Shown one piece after another: positions 41,446 to 53,827 of a DNA stretch of 64,000 nucleotides. A program made the translations under genes and the position numbers. This DNA is from Nicotiana tabacum (lineage: Eukaryota > Streptophyta > Magnoliopsida > Solanales > Solanaceae), in contig NC_134096.1 of NCBI RefSeq assembly GCF_000715075.1, positions 69,817,026-69,881,025 on the forward strand, written 5' to 3'. Positions within the stretch are counted from its first letter, which is position 1, and each line of letters starts with the position of its first letter. The notes under the pieces are model-generated. The model saw only the letters and a list, made by a program, of their open reading frames with translations. It was not told where the DNA came from and did no database searches.

Positions 41446-43660
41446 CTGCTGGCCTGGCTGCTTTAATTTATTTGTTCACGATTATATATTTATGTTCCAA
41501 GTTAGCTTGTCCAATTTATTAATCATGGTATACAAAATATTTGTCTACACTAAGCACAGAGAGAGTACTCGTGTGTTTTTCTTTCTCCAAATATTAGACA
41601 AATGCTATACGTGTTTGACTAAGGTGAAGTAGACATCTTTTTAACCTATAAAATATTCATTAACATGACATTAACATGACAGGAGATATAGAAATATATT
41701 ATATATACATACATAGAGTAGAGAAAGAGAGATTCTAGAATTTTAACTTAGGGTGTACTCATGAGAGGACCGCATAGGTCTCATTGAGTGCTTTAGGGCA
41801 GCTTCTCTAGGCTTGTCTTCAAATAAGACATGGTAGGTTATACCCTCACTCCAATTTACGTTATCAGTAAATTTTAGTATGAATAGCAGAATCGTTATCA
41901 TTTTTATCATATTATCAATTAGTAATGTTTATCAAAATACTTATCTGTACATGGGTATCTATAATAAAAGACTTGATTGAATATATATCTTTTTACACGG
42001 TCAGTGCAAAATTCCTTCAAATATATCTCTCTTCTGCACCAATTACAGTGGATTGATCTTTTTAAATCACTATTTATATTTTGATTCCATTTAGAAATAT
42101 TTTGAGAAAATAGTCTGTGTTAGAAGTTTAAAGCATGCTAGGTCAGAATTTTAAAGCACAAAAAAATTAACATAAGAACTTTCAGCCACAACGCGAAATT
42201 CTAGTGATAGTAAGATTTTGTGGCCAATTGCATAAAATTATAGCAACCATCAGAATTTTGTGATGATCACCATAACATGCAAAATTTTAGCAACTGCTAG
42301 AGTTTGATGTATCTGCATAAGGCTTGCTTTCTCATTAGCGTGCTTCAAAATTCTAACCGAAAATTACTTTTTAATACTTTTCTTACTGGAGTCAAAACTT
42401 AAACGGTGGTACCAAATAATTTTATGTGTCATTCGTCCTTACTATAGTATACTTACTTACGACGTTATATACGCAAATTCATCAGGTCCCTACCTTTTAG
42501 CTTGTAATTACTGTTTTCAATTGGCCAAATGTTAATTTTCCGTTTTGTATTTCAGAGATTGACAATCTTCTAGCTGCAAAATTAAAATTTAAGTAAATTG
42601 TTGTTGTGAAAATAAAGCTATGAACCCTCTTTAGAACAAAAAGAGTATAGATATCCCACAGACATCCTTAAGTGTTTTCAATGTGGGGTACGTACAGCAG
42701 GTATATTTACATATCCACAACGTTTTTGAAATAATTTGTGGATCAATATAACAGATATTGTTAGGCAATATGATGTACAAAAGAAAACCCTACCACAAGA
42801 AAGGTCTTAACCATCTGAAGATGAAAGAAAGAATAGGAGTAATAAAATTATATCAAACGCGATGACAATGACAACTAAGAAAAAACAACATTTGGCATGA
42901 TACTATTTAGACCTAAATCTTATCAACGGCATTTCCCGTTCACGTATACGAATGTAGTTTTCCAGAAAAAGGTGACATAGATTGCTTGTCGGCCAAAACT
43001 ATATTAGATACGTATATAAGTAAATTATTACTTGCAAATAGAAAGAGAAAAAAGTGAAAAAAACTTTTAGAAATTGCCCTAAAAAAGAAAAATGGAACTC
43101 CACTTTTTATTATTATAGATGGGATTTACTTTCTAATTATAGATATTATACATCTATCAATAAAGCCTGCCGACAGAAAAAAAAAAGTATTAAATATCGG
43201 GTGTTATGATGCTTTTTCTTTGGAAATGTGTTAAATATTTGTGAAAATATGAGAAGCTATTGTTTTATTAAATGAAAATGTGTACAGAATTTGTTAAAAT
43301 AATGTAATGTTATGATGTTCTTACTTTAGATCATTATACCACAAGTTTAGCAAAAGACAAGTCATTATTGTAGAAGAGTGAATGATAATATGACCGTTTA
43401 TGGGAAGAGTAATAATGATTTTGTATAAGACCTCCATCATTTCTTTTCTTCCAAATTCAACACAAACAAGAATCTTTTTCAAGTAACCTTCTCTTTGATC
43501 TTCCTTTTTCCCCCTCTTTCAAAGAAACAAATTAACCCGTATAATAACAAAGGTGTGAAAATTATAGTCCAGTATCTAGCTTAGTTAACAGAACGGCTTA
43601 TTTCTTGGATAGTTAGGCTGAGAATTTGAATTTATACAGAACGACTTCCTATGAACAATT
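41446..43660. other. MYB upstream region, nothing further recognised
   Basis: AT-rich non-coding DNA. A stretch at 42120-42350 repeats words such as AATTTTAGCAAC, CAGAATTTTGTG and TTAAAGCA in both orientations, but has no defined ends. No open frame of interest. Confidence 0.4.
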
Positions 43661-45555
43661 TAAAGTCTGTTTGGGCAAGCTTTTGGGAGGTCAAAAGTAC
43701 TGTTTTCTCAACAAAAAAAGTACTTCTTTGTCAAAAAAAAAGAAAAAAGTACTTCGAAAAAATTTGAGGTGTTTGGCCAAAATGAAAAAGTGTTTTTCAT
43801 AAGCGGCAGAAGCAGTTTTTCTACAAATTCTAGCTTCTTTCAAGAAGCAGAAATATAAAATTAATTTTTTCAAGACAAAAATAACCTTACAATAAATTTC
43901 TATTTTCCAAATTATCCCTCATTAATTCTTTTTATTTTCCTTTTTATTTTATCATACCTTTCTGCTCTTTTTTATTTCAATCATATTTTTATTCTTTTTC
44001 TCCTATTCCTCTTTTGAATAGTCTCATATGATCAGTTTTTTTATCTATATAATGATGTATTTTGATTTATTTAAATTATCATATAGATAATAAGTAATAC
44101 TAGATACTCAATGTTATTACTTTGGAATAGTTATATTTTATAATTTACTTTGGAATAACTATATTGATTAGAATATTTAATTTATATTTTTACTTTATAT
44201 TTTATATTTTAATTGAATTCCTTTATCACGAAAAACTAAATTCATCTCTCCTTTTCAAATTATACGTTTCTACATTTAAAAATAATTTAACTTTTAAATT
44301 TTAAATTTTACTAATCTTCTCTGACGTGATTTTATAAATTAATGTTAAATATTTATGACATATTTCAAATCTCAAATTTCAAAATATTTTGATCCCGTCA
44401 AACGTACACTTCACACGAATTTGCCCGGAGGTACTAAGGAAAAGAAATAGAAAGAATTAGAAGGAGCAAAGATACAATACAAACATGTAGAAAGAGGTGA
44501 CACTTTGTTTTCCTTTCTTCACTCAACAGCTTAGAAAAGTCATTTCTTGGTGTCAACGAAGATATTAGTGATGATTGGGTGGGTCTACTTTCATGATTTT
44601 TCACCCTAAAACTTTCCTGTTCCTTGTTCCCTCTCTTTTTTAATTTTAATTATTCATATATTTATTTATTATTTCAGTACTTTTCAGAGAGAATTTACCC
44701 TCCTATATTGTTTTTTTCTTTCATACTGTAATTGTTTTTTTGGAGGAAATCACGTGAAAAAGCAAAGCCTAAAAATATGGGGTACATAGTCAGGTACACT
44801 ACTAGAAATACAAAAGAAAAAAAGGCTTCCTTTCTTGATAACTGTTACCCTAATTATTATGAAATTGACTTTGCCTCTTAATTTTCATCATTAGAGATGA
44901 AATTACCTCGCGTCATTGTGATGCAAGAAAGAAAGACACTTTTTCTAAACCAAATCAGTTTAGAATTTCGAATTTTCATCACTCGAATCTTTTGAATGTC
45001 TATGATTAATTTCATCTGTTTCAAAGTTGTATAATATTCCTGTCTTATCAATTCTTCCCTTTTGCTTCTATGGATTCCTGTCCATCTTATGGTTTCTCCG
45101 CAAAATCAAAATTGTGGGTACCATTTACACTATTTCAAAGGAGCTCTTAATTGGTTTTGATCATCTGTTATTCAGGGGTCCATTTCTTCCGCTTTTAGTC
45201 TCCTTTTTACTTCCTTTTTAAGAGAAAATAATAGAGATCCCTTCAATTTCACATCCCAAATATACAGTTTCTATTTCAGGATCTGATTTGAGTGAAATAT
45301 AAAACATGCTATAGCGATGACTCACGTTCCTCACCCAGTGGAATTTGGATATCCATCGACATATTTTTATTCTACACCATAATCGATCGATAAAGTCCTT
45401 GTTATGAACTTTTTAAACTCTACCAAGTTTCTCTTTTTCTCAAATCAACTTTAGTTTACCTTTGTACATTGCTTTTGAATCATCTCACATCGTGAAGCCC
45501 TTTATTGAAATAAAAACGTCCGTAGTTGACTCATATCTATGGTATGCTTAATACT
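43661..45555. other. AT-rich intergenic DNA with a MITE-like start
   Basis: At 43661-43880 the words AGTCTGTTTGGGCAAGCTTT, AAAGTACTTC and GGTGTTTGGCCAAAATGAAA resemble one end of a common plant MITE, but I could not place the other end. The rest has no recognised content; open frames at 43691-43873 and 45027-45221 are low-complexity or unsupported. Confidence 0.4.
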
Positions 45556-45559
45556 CATT

Positions 45560-45755
45560 ATTCAGGAGCCGAATTATAAAGTAGCTATAGGTTCAACCAA
45601 ACCAAGTATCTTTAGTTTAACTATATATTTATATTAAAAAATTCATTATAAACATGCAAAAATTAAATTTAGTAACTCAAGTATATATTAACATTTCATG
45701 TCGTCGTTCTAAAATTTAGAAGACATAAAAGCTCAATCCTGGGTCCGCCTCTGCT
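45560..45755. repeat. Dispersed repeat of about 200 bp, copy 4
   Basis: It runs from CAGGAGCCGAATTATAAAG to CTCAATCCTGGGTCCGCCTC, with the central AT-rich TATATTTATATTAAAAAATT typical of the family at 13261. Confidence 0.5.
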
Positions 45756-45863
45756 TACATTGATAATTGATAATATGTGATGGGAACATGTACACAAGAG
45801 TACGCACTATATATCCTTTTTGTATCATACTTTTGCCGAGCTCACTTGAATGTGATACAACAC

Positions 45864-46560
45864 TGTTGATTATTGAGATTTTGATGATCAACAAAGTTTG
45901 TTCATATGCAATGTTCGAATAACCAGGTCCTCAACGTAGCTGCTTAACTATTCTAAGAACCAGTTCCTCAGTGTAAATGACCAGCTCCTACAGGTTGATG
46001 ATTGTACGTCTGTGCAAGATAGTAACTTTATCTCAAAGTTACTCAGGTCTGAGTTTGGTGGAAGAAGGCTGCTACACATGATAAGGGTTGTTGCCCAAGA
46101 AGATACGAATAAATCAGTAAGAGACAAGAGTCCCAAAACTTGTGGAGTCCTTGGAATAGTAGGAGTCCTATCAAACGAGAAGCTGACCATGCATATGACT
46201 CCTAGAAGATCTTGGAGTCCAGATGTTTAAATACTATCCATTTGGACTTCTGAGCATATCCTTTTACACATCAACTGAAGAACTACATTTTGCACACTCT
46301 AGTCGAGTTCTTCTTGAGTTAGTCTAGTAAATGTATTTTAGGAAATTGAGTTGTAATCAAAGTATCACAAACAATTAGTGAGTTGGAGCAAGTGTTTACT
46401 TTACAAGTTAGAGTAACCTGTAAATCAAATAGTCGTAGTAGGAGTACTAAAGAGTTTTGTAATTGATATATTTTGGCTCATTGTTCTAGTGGAGTTGAAG
46501 TTGAAAATCCTACGCATTAGGTCATGATTTTTGTACCTTTTGAGCCGTGTGATTTTCTAA
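45864..46560 (+). repeat. Copia (Sirevirus-like) LTR 1, truncated and fused to RNase H
   Basis: It matches LTR 2 (58882-59590) from TGTTGA...TTGAGATTTTGATGA to GAGCCGTGTGATTTTCTAA. The last 104 bp present in LTR 2 are missing. At the break, sequence passes straight into the RNase H coding region, sharing TTCTAAG with the LTR at the junction. Confidence 0.88.
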
Positions 46561-47089
46561 GATATCTCAAAGGGACACCCGACCTGTGCCCATGGTATCC
46601 TAGAGGGTATAGCTTTGATCTAGTTGGTTATGCTGATGCTGACTATGCAAGTTTTCATGCTGACAAGAAAAGTACTTCAGGAACAACACATTTTCTAGGT
46701 TCTTGTCTCGTGTCTTGGGAAACAAAGAAGCAGAACTCAGTGAGTTTATCCACCGTGAGGCTGAATATGTGGCAGCAACATCATGTTATGCTCAGGTGTT
46801 GTGGATAAGACAACAGCTAAGGGACTATGGTATTTTTGTTGATTGTATTCCCATTTTCTATGACAACACTAGTGCTATAAATAGTGCTAAAAATCCATAT
46901 CAGCACAGGAGAACCAAGCACATTAACATTAGATACCACTTTCTAAGAGACAATGTTGAAAAAGGGAATATCTCAATTAACTTCTATAAAACTGAAGATC
47001 AAATTGCAGATATTTTTACTAAAGCTCTGAGTAGGGATCACTTTGAAAGGAATAGACTGGAACTAGGTCTAATCAATACTTCCAACTAG
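46550..47089 (+). pseudogene. Copia RNase H domain, frameshifted
   Basis: It reads KGTPDLCPWYPRGYSFDLVG, YADADYASFHADKKSTSGTT and GSCLVSWETKKQNSVSLST. After a one-base loss near 46757 it continues in another frame with EAEYVAATSCYAQVLWIRQQ, DNTSAINSAKNPYQHRRTKH and DQIADIFTKALSRDHFERN, to a stop at 47087-47089. This is the C-terminal part of a Copia pol. Integrase and reverse transcriptase are missing upstream. Confidence 0.92.
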
Positions 47090-47232
47090 TTGAACCTTAA
47101 TGATTGGCTAGAAAAAGTATAATTAGATATAGATAGTCAAGTACAATGTGTTTGATTCAATTTCGTGCTTGTATTAAGCACACACACTTGCTTAGAAAAA
47201 TCTAGCTGATAATTATGTTGTATGATACTGAC
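47090..47232 (+). other. Copia sequence downstream of pol
   Basis: The region after the RNase H stop, up to the insertion of the minus-strand Gypsy LTR. It appears to resume near 51604. Confidence 0.55.
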
Positions 47233-48814
47233 TGATCGGTTCCAAGCCTGCACTACTATTGAGTAGCGAGGATGGTCGATGCAATTTTACCCAACAAGGT
47301 CGGGATCGAATCCACATGGAGTTAATTAATTTGGAATTAGGTTTATATCTAAGTCTAGATGCGTGTTTTGTTCCTAATTACGCTTCCACACATTTTGGTT
47401 TTGATTCTACTTCTAATTCTATTCTATTGTATGCAATGATTAAAGCTAAGTACAATATTTTTTATGTTGGTTTTCAAGTGTTTAAAAGGACTAGGGTAGT
47501 GACTTCCGCCTAGGTGGACATCTAACGGGTAACAAGAATCTAGAGCAAGCTTGATTAATTTGGGGTCATAATATAGCTATCACACCCAAGTACTCACTCT
47601 ATATCTCTCGATATTTTGAGTGATTTTACCCAATTTGACTTTCTCAAGTCCAAATAAGTATTCATGCAAGTCATGTGATATTAGCTCAAGTCGGGTATTA
47701 CTATCTCTAGGTTTAACCCATTAATTGGGGCTATCAATTTCTTGAGTTCACCCCAATTACTTGTTAGCCTAGTTTTTCTAAACTTAATCCCTCTTTCTTA
47801 AGAAGAGACCAAGTCATAGAGGCATGAATCAGTATTTACAACCACTAATTCTACAATTCTAGGAAGAACTAGGCTAAATATCACTAATCCATAAATATTC
47901 AAGCCCTAAAATTCAGTACCCATTAAATACCCACACTAGGGTTGGGTCACAACCCTAGCTATGGGTCTAACTACTCATAGCAATAGCAGAAATCAAAGAT
48001 GAAGAGAAGATAAAATTCATAATACTAGATTAAAAGATGAAAATCTAATGTTAAAAGGTGAATCTAATACAAAATTTCTCAAAAGGGAAGTTCCAGCCGT
48101 CTCACGTGCTCAACAAATACACAACATAACCTAAAAATGACAAAAGTTCTATTTATACTAAGCTGAAATTTTCGGACAAAAACACCCCTGCAAAGGTTAC
48201 GCGGCAGCGTAATTCTGACCGCGGCCGCACTCCTGCTTTAGCGGCCGCGTAATACTGATCGCGGTCTGCGTTCTTTACTTCTGGATCTAGGTTTCGCGGA
48301 CCGCGTAATTTCTATCGCGGTCACGTAGGAGACTTCCGCGGCCGCATAATCTTAACGCAGACCGCACTTCTTGTTTTTGCTTATAATGTAAGCTCTCTGA
48401 ACTTCAGCAACTACGGTCCGTGTAATTCCAATCGCGGCCACGCAGGGACTTTCGCGGCCGCGCAGGGACTTTCGCGGCCGCACCTTTTTGACGCGGTCCG
48501 CGTTCATGTTTTAGCCCAAAAATCCATCTCTCTGAATCTTCCTTTCGCGGACCTCAAAATAGTGCTCGCGATCGTGTTGTAGCTTTTGCAGCCGCACAAT
48601 ATTTGTACGGTCCGCGTTTCACATCTTTTGGCCCAGTCTTGGTTTTTGTTCAAGTTTTGACTCCTTTATGAGTTGATTATGACTCTTTTGGCTCATTTTG
48701 AACAGTCCCTGCAAGCAAGCATATTACATTAGTTTCCGGGAATACCTTCACGCATTTTTGGCCCTAAACACAAGTAAAAGAGAGCAAATAACAGGTTAAA
48801 ATCCCTACTTATCA
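47233..48814 (-). repeat. Gypsy LTR (minus orientation) with CpG-rich array
   Basis: On the minus strand the LTR starts TGATAAGTAGGGATTTTAAC directly after a purine tract (AAGTTTGGGGGAG) and ends near GGCTTGGAACCGATCA. It is about 1.58 kb. The plus strand near its start has AAGGTCGGGATCGAATCCAC, a word shared with other Gypsy LTRs here. Open frame 47259-47513 lies within it and is not a gene. Confidence 0.75.
48190..48625. repeat. CpG-rich GCGGCCGC-type repeat cluster in the LTR
   Basis: About a dozen variants of GCGGCCGCGTAATTC and GCGGTCCGCG, spaced 25-45 bp apart, alternate with AT-rich spacers. One block (CGCGGCCGCGCAGGGACTTT) is repeated at once. The surroundings are otherwise AT-rich. 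Confidence 0.85.
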
Positions 48815-50851
48815 ACTCCCCCAAACTTAAGCTTTTGCTTATCCTCGAGCAAATAGGGTAATTCCTACCTCCACAAGAAAAAGAAAAGGATATTTCAACT
48901 GGCCTAAGGTGACTCCATCAAGCATCAATTGGGACTAACAATTACCCTCAACACAAATGAATTATCAACAATGTCACGTTACAACCTTTTGAGTACTATA
49001 GTTCTAATGTGACACTAGAGCATAAAGAGTTGACTCAATTCATCAAGGAAGCTCGCTCTATCACATAGGTCATTGTGGATCCCAAACTCTAACTCCTGTA
49101 CTCTCCATGAGAAAATCTCACTTTTTCAGAATGTACCACTCAAAACAAGGATTGTGAAGAAGTGCACTCATCACTCTCAAAAGAATGCCACAAGTCCGGC
49201 TCTAAGTACCATAAGATTTCCCCTTATGTAAATCACCACTAATGTAAGCTCACTCAACTTGAAATCATATAGGGCTTTAACAGGATTTAATGAAGGCTTT
49301 TGGATCAAGGTAGGCCTTTATCAAACTATGATGGTTTCATCTTTCCTTAAGCACTCCATTTTCTCATTTCGGCTCATACTTTATTGACTCTTTGAGTCAT
49401 TTTCTTCTTCCTTAGGGGAACTAGAGAGACACACCGTCACTCTTTCTTACTCATGACAATCATTTTTCTCCTTTTCTCATCATTCTATGCCTTTCATCAT
49501 TGCGTTCTTTGAATCCCTTCAACCTTCACTTTCTTTTTGACGTATTTCTTTTTTTGTTTTTGGCTTTTCTTCATTTTCTTTGCCTTTCCTTTTCAACAAT
49601 TCTTTTTTCTTCTTTGAACCTTTTATCACTTTCAAATTCCTCATCTCTCCCCCAAACTTATGTTTTTGCCAATTGTTCATCATGAATGCTAAGGAAAGAT
49701 TGGGTGCTAAGAGAGGGTCATTATAGAACGAATAAAGGCTTGTAATGTGGCTATTGAATGAAAAAGGCTTAGGCTCAAATGAGTTGACTAGGGATATCAT
49801 ATTGGTAGGCTACGAAAGCTTTCAAAGTTAAAATTGGACCAAGGAGAGCCTACAATCATTTCTCAAGTCGAGCTACACTTAGAATTTCGCCTAGACAAAC
49901 ATTCGGGGCAAGTTCTAAACTTATTGGCACGAGACTTGGACTTGCAATTCAATGTCTCACCTCTCAAGCTGTTGGATTGTTAAAGAGAACAGAGTCGAGG
50001 GCCCACAACAACCTTAGCTAAGATTGAAAATCATAAATGGCTCAAGGAAACCACTTGATGATTGTTTTAGTCAATGCAAGAGTCTAAAGGTCACAACTAA
50101 AGCTAATCTTTGCCAATCAACTTGTCTCTAACCATGAGGTCGAAGGTAAATGTGTTAGTACCAATTGAAGCCTGCTTGAGACATTTTTATTCATTACTAC
50201 TAGTGTGTTAGTACCAATTGAAGCCTGCTTGAGACATTTTTATTCATTACTACTACTATATACACCAAAATAAAAAGAAAACGGACTCGATCCCTTAAGA
50301 AGGTTGTCACGCCATCCATCGTTGGGAAGAGCCACCCGGTTCACATAACATCCACATTTGGAAAGAATCATGGCATTAAGAAAACCAAAGGCTTATTGTT
50401 CACACAAAATATAAAAAGAAGCTAAAAAGTTAAAATGAAGCTACTAGAGGAAATAAGAAGCTAAGCTATTAAGGAAAAATAACGAAAAAAGTTATGAAGT
50501 AAACTACGGAAAGTAAACTGAATATGTACAAAATGGAGTAAATGAATATATACATAATGGAAATGAATATATACATCGAATGGTAAAATTATATACATAC
50601 CAAAAGTGAAAATAACTATAAATAAAGATAAAGAAAAATAGTATCATAGTTATTACATACCAAATGTCATCACAAATCAAATCAAAATGGACCCCCCCCC
50701 CCCAAATAAAAAATAGAATTGTCCTCAATGCTAATATCAAAATAAGATCAGGGAAAGGTTAGAGAGTCAAGAGAACTCCCTATGTGGTCTCTGTCTGCAT
50801 CGGGTCAGGAACATGAGTGAGGTCCTCAGACTGCATATGATCATCAGCTCC
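48815..50851 (-). mobile_element. Gypsy 3' untranslated region (minus)
   Basis: Read on the minus strand, it runs from the end of the element's last ORF through CATTGAGGACAATTCTATTT and a G-run (50691-50702) to ATAAGCAAAAGCTTAAGTTT plus GGGGGAG before the LTR. Such 'cattgaggac' and 'agtttgggggag' words are typical 3' parts of Tat/Athila-like elements. A 56-bp repeat (AGTACCAATTGAAGCCTGCT) occurs twice near 50158-50257. Open frames here are low-complexity. Confidence 0.6.
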
Positions 50852-51603
50852 CTATGTGTCCTCTAACTGGATCTCCACATCCTCTAACTGGGGGACCACG
50901 AGGTGCCTGAGCATATGGATCATCTCCTCAACAATATGTGTAGTGGCAGCCGGCTCCTCAAACTGGCCAGCTGCTACATCTGATGCCTCATGCACTGGTG
51001 TAGGTGCTGCTGGGGCTGCCTCCCCCATGAGCATGTCCAGTGGAATATCACCGGCAGAAGCAATCTTCTGAACCTCTTTGCTCAACTTCTCCATCGAATC
51101 CTTAGATGCCTGAGTTTTTCACATCTTCTTCACATGCTTCCCCAAATCCTTAATATTCCTCCCATGTGTATCAAGAGTCTCCCGGATCTTCTTCTGGTCG
51201 TCCAGAATCTTGTTCTAGTTGTCCAGAATCTTCTTCAAAGACTTCTCCAATGATGGAGGTACCTGAAGCTCTGATGGGGCTGAAGACTGTGCTGCTACTG
51301 CACTGGATAGGACAGTCAGCTTTGTGGTAGCTGCCTGCATCCAGTTTTTAAGGCTGGATAGTGTCTGTGAAACCCGCAGTGTAGTCTGAGGGTAGGTGGA
51401 AGATGAAAGCACAGATAATGGCACTGTGATGGATGGCCCGGAGGCAGGAGAAGGCATGGCAGCTGCTCCGGCAGAAGTACCGACTGTTGTGGAGGGCTCG
51501 ACAACTGACCCGGTGGCCACTACCCCTGGCTCTTTAGATTGGCCAATGGGGGTAGTGGATTTACCCTTGAACTTAGGGTTGTCCGCTCCCTGGAGGTGGT
51601 ATC
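50852..51603 (-). pseudogene. Element-encoded envelope-like / plant transposon protein, C-terminal fragment
   Basis: The minus strand encodes an Ala/Pro/Ser/Thr-rich stretch (VATGSVVEPSTTVGTSAG) followed by a helical, coiled-coil-like part (LKNWMQAATTKLTVLSSAVA, KKIRETLDTHGRNIKDLGKH) and an acidic end. Stops near 51215 and 51112 break it. It resembles the C-terminal half of ORFs lying between pol and the 3' LTR in many Solanaceae elements. It is cut on the right at about 51603, where Copia sequence resumes. Confidence 0.6.
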
Positions 51604-52639
51604 ATGAGAAAGGCTTTTTAGCCTTTAACACTGACGCGTAGTGTTGAAGCTTTATTGCAGAAATAAGTAAGGAGTTACTAAGGAGTTGTTTCTTCGACTC
51701 AGATACGTGTCATCTTGTCTTAATTCACTGGACTTAATATCCTAAATTATTGCTATGTTTAGACTTCTAATCCTATTAGCATCACTTCTAGTTGTTATCT
51801 AGTCAAAGAGTAGGGGAAATCCTAGAGGAATTAGAGTTTAATTACTCCTGAAATCCTAACAGTCAAAGTAACCATTATAAGAGTCTCGTTAGAACTCAAA
51901 TTCAGTCACCCTCTCTCTTCCAGTCAAATCAGGAGTAACGTCTTTAAAAGACCCTTATGATCAGTTTCTCAGACCTCACTGTTTCTCTCAAACCCTAAGC
52001 AAGAATCAAAAAATAATTCTCTCTTTTCCCTTCATCGATTTTCTTCTCTGATCACCATTCCTAAATCCAGCCAAACCCCTTCTAAAGCTAAATCATCATC
52101 CAAGACTGGAGCCAAATCTAAGAACATGAAGCCCAAATCAAAAACAAATGTCAAAGCATCAAGTGAACCCGCACCAACACCTGTTCTTTCTCCATTGATA
52201 TCCTCTACCATACCTACACCATCATCCTCTGTTCCTGCTGCTCTCACCATCCCCATCTCCACTGGACCTTCACTTCCAAAACCAACCACCCATGCATATG
52301 TGCCTACTTTGAAAAACACCTCTAAGTCAACCAAGATCAAGGATACTCCAAGAAAATCTTTCAAGAGTGTCAAGGTAGTGCCTAATGCTGCACACGGTGG
52401 TTAAGGAAGCTATGGTTCAAGGTGAATCAGTGCCAGCTACTACAAGTCAGATACAACTCCCTCTTTAAAAATTAGATGTTCTGGTATCCGTTATAGATGT
52501 TGCATCCTTAGATACTCTTCCACCCACAAGTGATAAACCACAAGTGGAGGAACCCACTGTAGAAAAGAGTGCAGCAATTCTGGAGAAAGAGGTAGATACC
52601 ACTATTGTGGTGCCTATAGTGTTTGAAATAGTTTGTAGT
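51604..52639 (+). pseudogene. Copia envelope-like ORF, N-terminal part and leader
   Basis: From about 52040 the plus strand reads IPKSSQTPSKAKSSSKTGAK, MKPKSKTNVKASSEPAPTPV and so on: Ser/Lys/Pro/Thr-rich, low complexity, in the place where Sireviruses carry an envelope-like gene. A stop at 52402 and a frameshift break it. It is interrupted at 52639 by the inserted Gypsy derivative and continues at 56685. The 51604-52030 part is leader. Confidence 0.65.
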
Positions 52640-53080
52640 GCTAATTTAGGAATTAGCTTTTAATTTTTTTTAATTTTTTTCTTTTATTTTTAGTTTTGTT
52701 TGGTTAACTACTCTTTAAGATTTCTTTTGTTGAAGAAATCTTGAAGAGCATATTCTTGATATTGAACTCTAAATGATGTAAAGATAGACTATAACCAGCC
52801 TAAGAAAATGGTTGAAGAGTTAGCAAATGAATATTATCAATGGTCTGTTATGTGTTTTAAATGCGGTGGAAATCATCTATGGGTTGATTGTCAAGTAGGT
52901 AGGTATTCCTCCTATGGATAATATTTTTATAACTCTCACTTTGTTTCTAGTCCGTACAGGTATGAGGATTCATATGGGCATAATTCTAACTCTGATTGGG
53001 ATGAATACCCTTATTATGACTGGAATGAAAGCTAAGTGAGATAACCACCTCAAAGGGAGAATAATAGTTTATAAGAGCTT

Positions 53081-53827
53081 ATGTATAAGTTCATAAATAA
53101 GGTAAAAGAAAAATTTACACAAGATGATGAAGCCACTAACAACCTAACAATGAAAGTGAATCAATTAATAAGTACACTTTTAGAAAGCTCATTGCATTGT
53201 GATGGTGAATATATGGAGGAGATTCCCTATGAGAATGAGCCTACCCGAGATGATGAACATCTACAGAGAGAGTTTTTCACTTTGCAAGAGGATTCTGTTT
53301 TAACTGAGATGATTGAAGATGAGGATTATGCATCAATAAAAGAAGAGTTAAAATCCCCATCTACCTATCCACATTTACAATTTTTATTAGAAGAGAATGA
53401 GGAACAAATGGTCTTGGACATACCAGAGGAACACTCACATGACCCTTCTTCTTCATTTTCTTATTCTAACCTTGATCATATGGATTTTATTTTTAGGTAT
53501 TCACAGGAATATGCATGGATTGATATTGTAAATGAATGTAGAAACAAGTTGAGGATGATCCTACAAGAACAATCCACCGCTCAAAATGAAGCCAAGAAAG
53601 AAAGAAAAGAGCGGCTCTTTCAAATATCCTTAAAGGACTCTGGCCTGATGAGCTCCATAAAGAATCCCGAGGAGCGAAAACGAAAAATGAATTTAGAATT
53701 AGAGGTGGAGTTCACATGTTCTCGGAAACGAAAAAAGTTCAGGGGAGTTTTCTTTACCTCTTGCTTTTTGTGTGCCATGGGGGACATGCCACAATTTAAA
53801 GTGTGGGGTAGGGATGTAAATATGTAA
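53081..53827 (+). pseudogene. Gypsy-derivative ORF (gag-related tail), 248 codons
   Basis: An uninterrupted frame begins MYKFINKVKEKFTQDDEATN, a pattern seen after the zinc knuckle in Athila/Tat-like gag proteins, and continues with a strongly acidic region (EEIPYENEPTRDDEHLQREF, DIPEEHSHDPSSSF) and a basic stretch (EERKRKMN, CSRKRKKFRG). No protease, reverse transcriptase or other known domain was seen. It is likely a remnant or a non-autonomous element's own ORF. The final residues run into a purine-rich tract. Confidence 0.5.

Noticed and set aside
48190..48625. CpG island of a host gene promoter
   Set aside because: The CpG words are periodic and lie within a Gypsy LTR, with no host gene on either side.
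49500..49800. Frames rich in Phe/Leu (plus) and Lys/Glu (minus)
   Set aside because: They arise from a TTTTTCTT-rich stretch in the Gypsy 3' region and have no domain.
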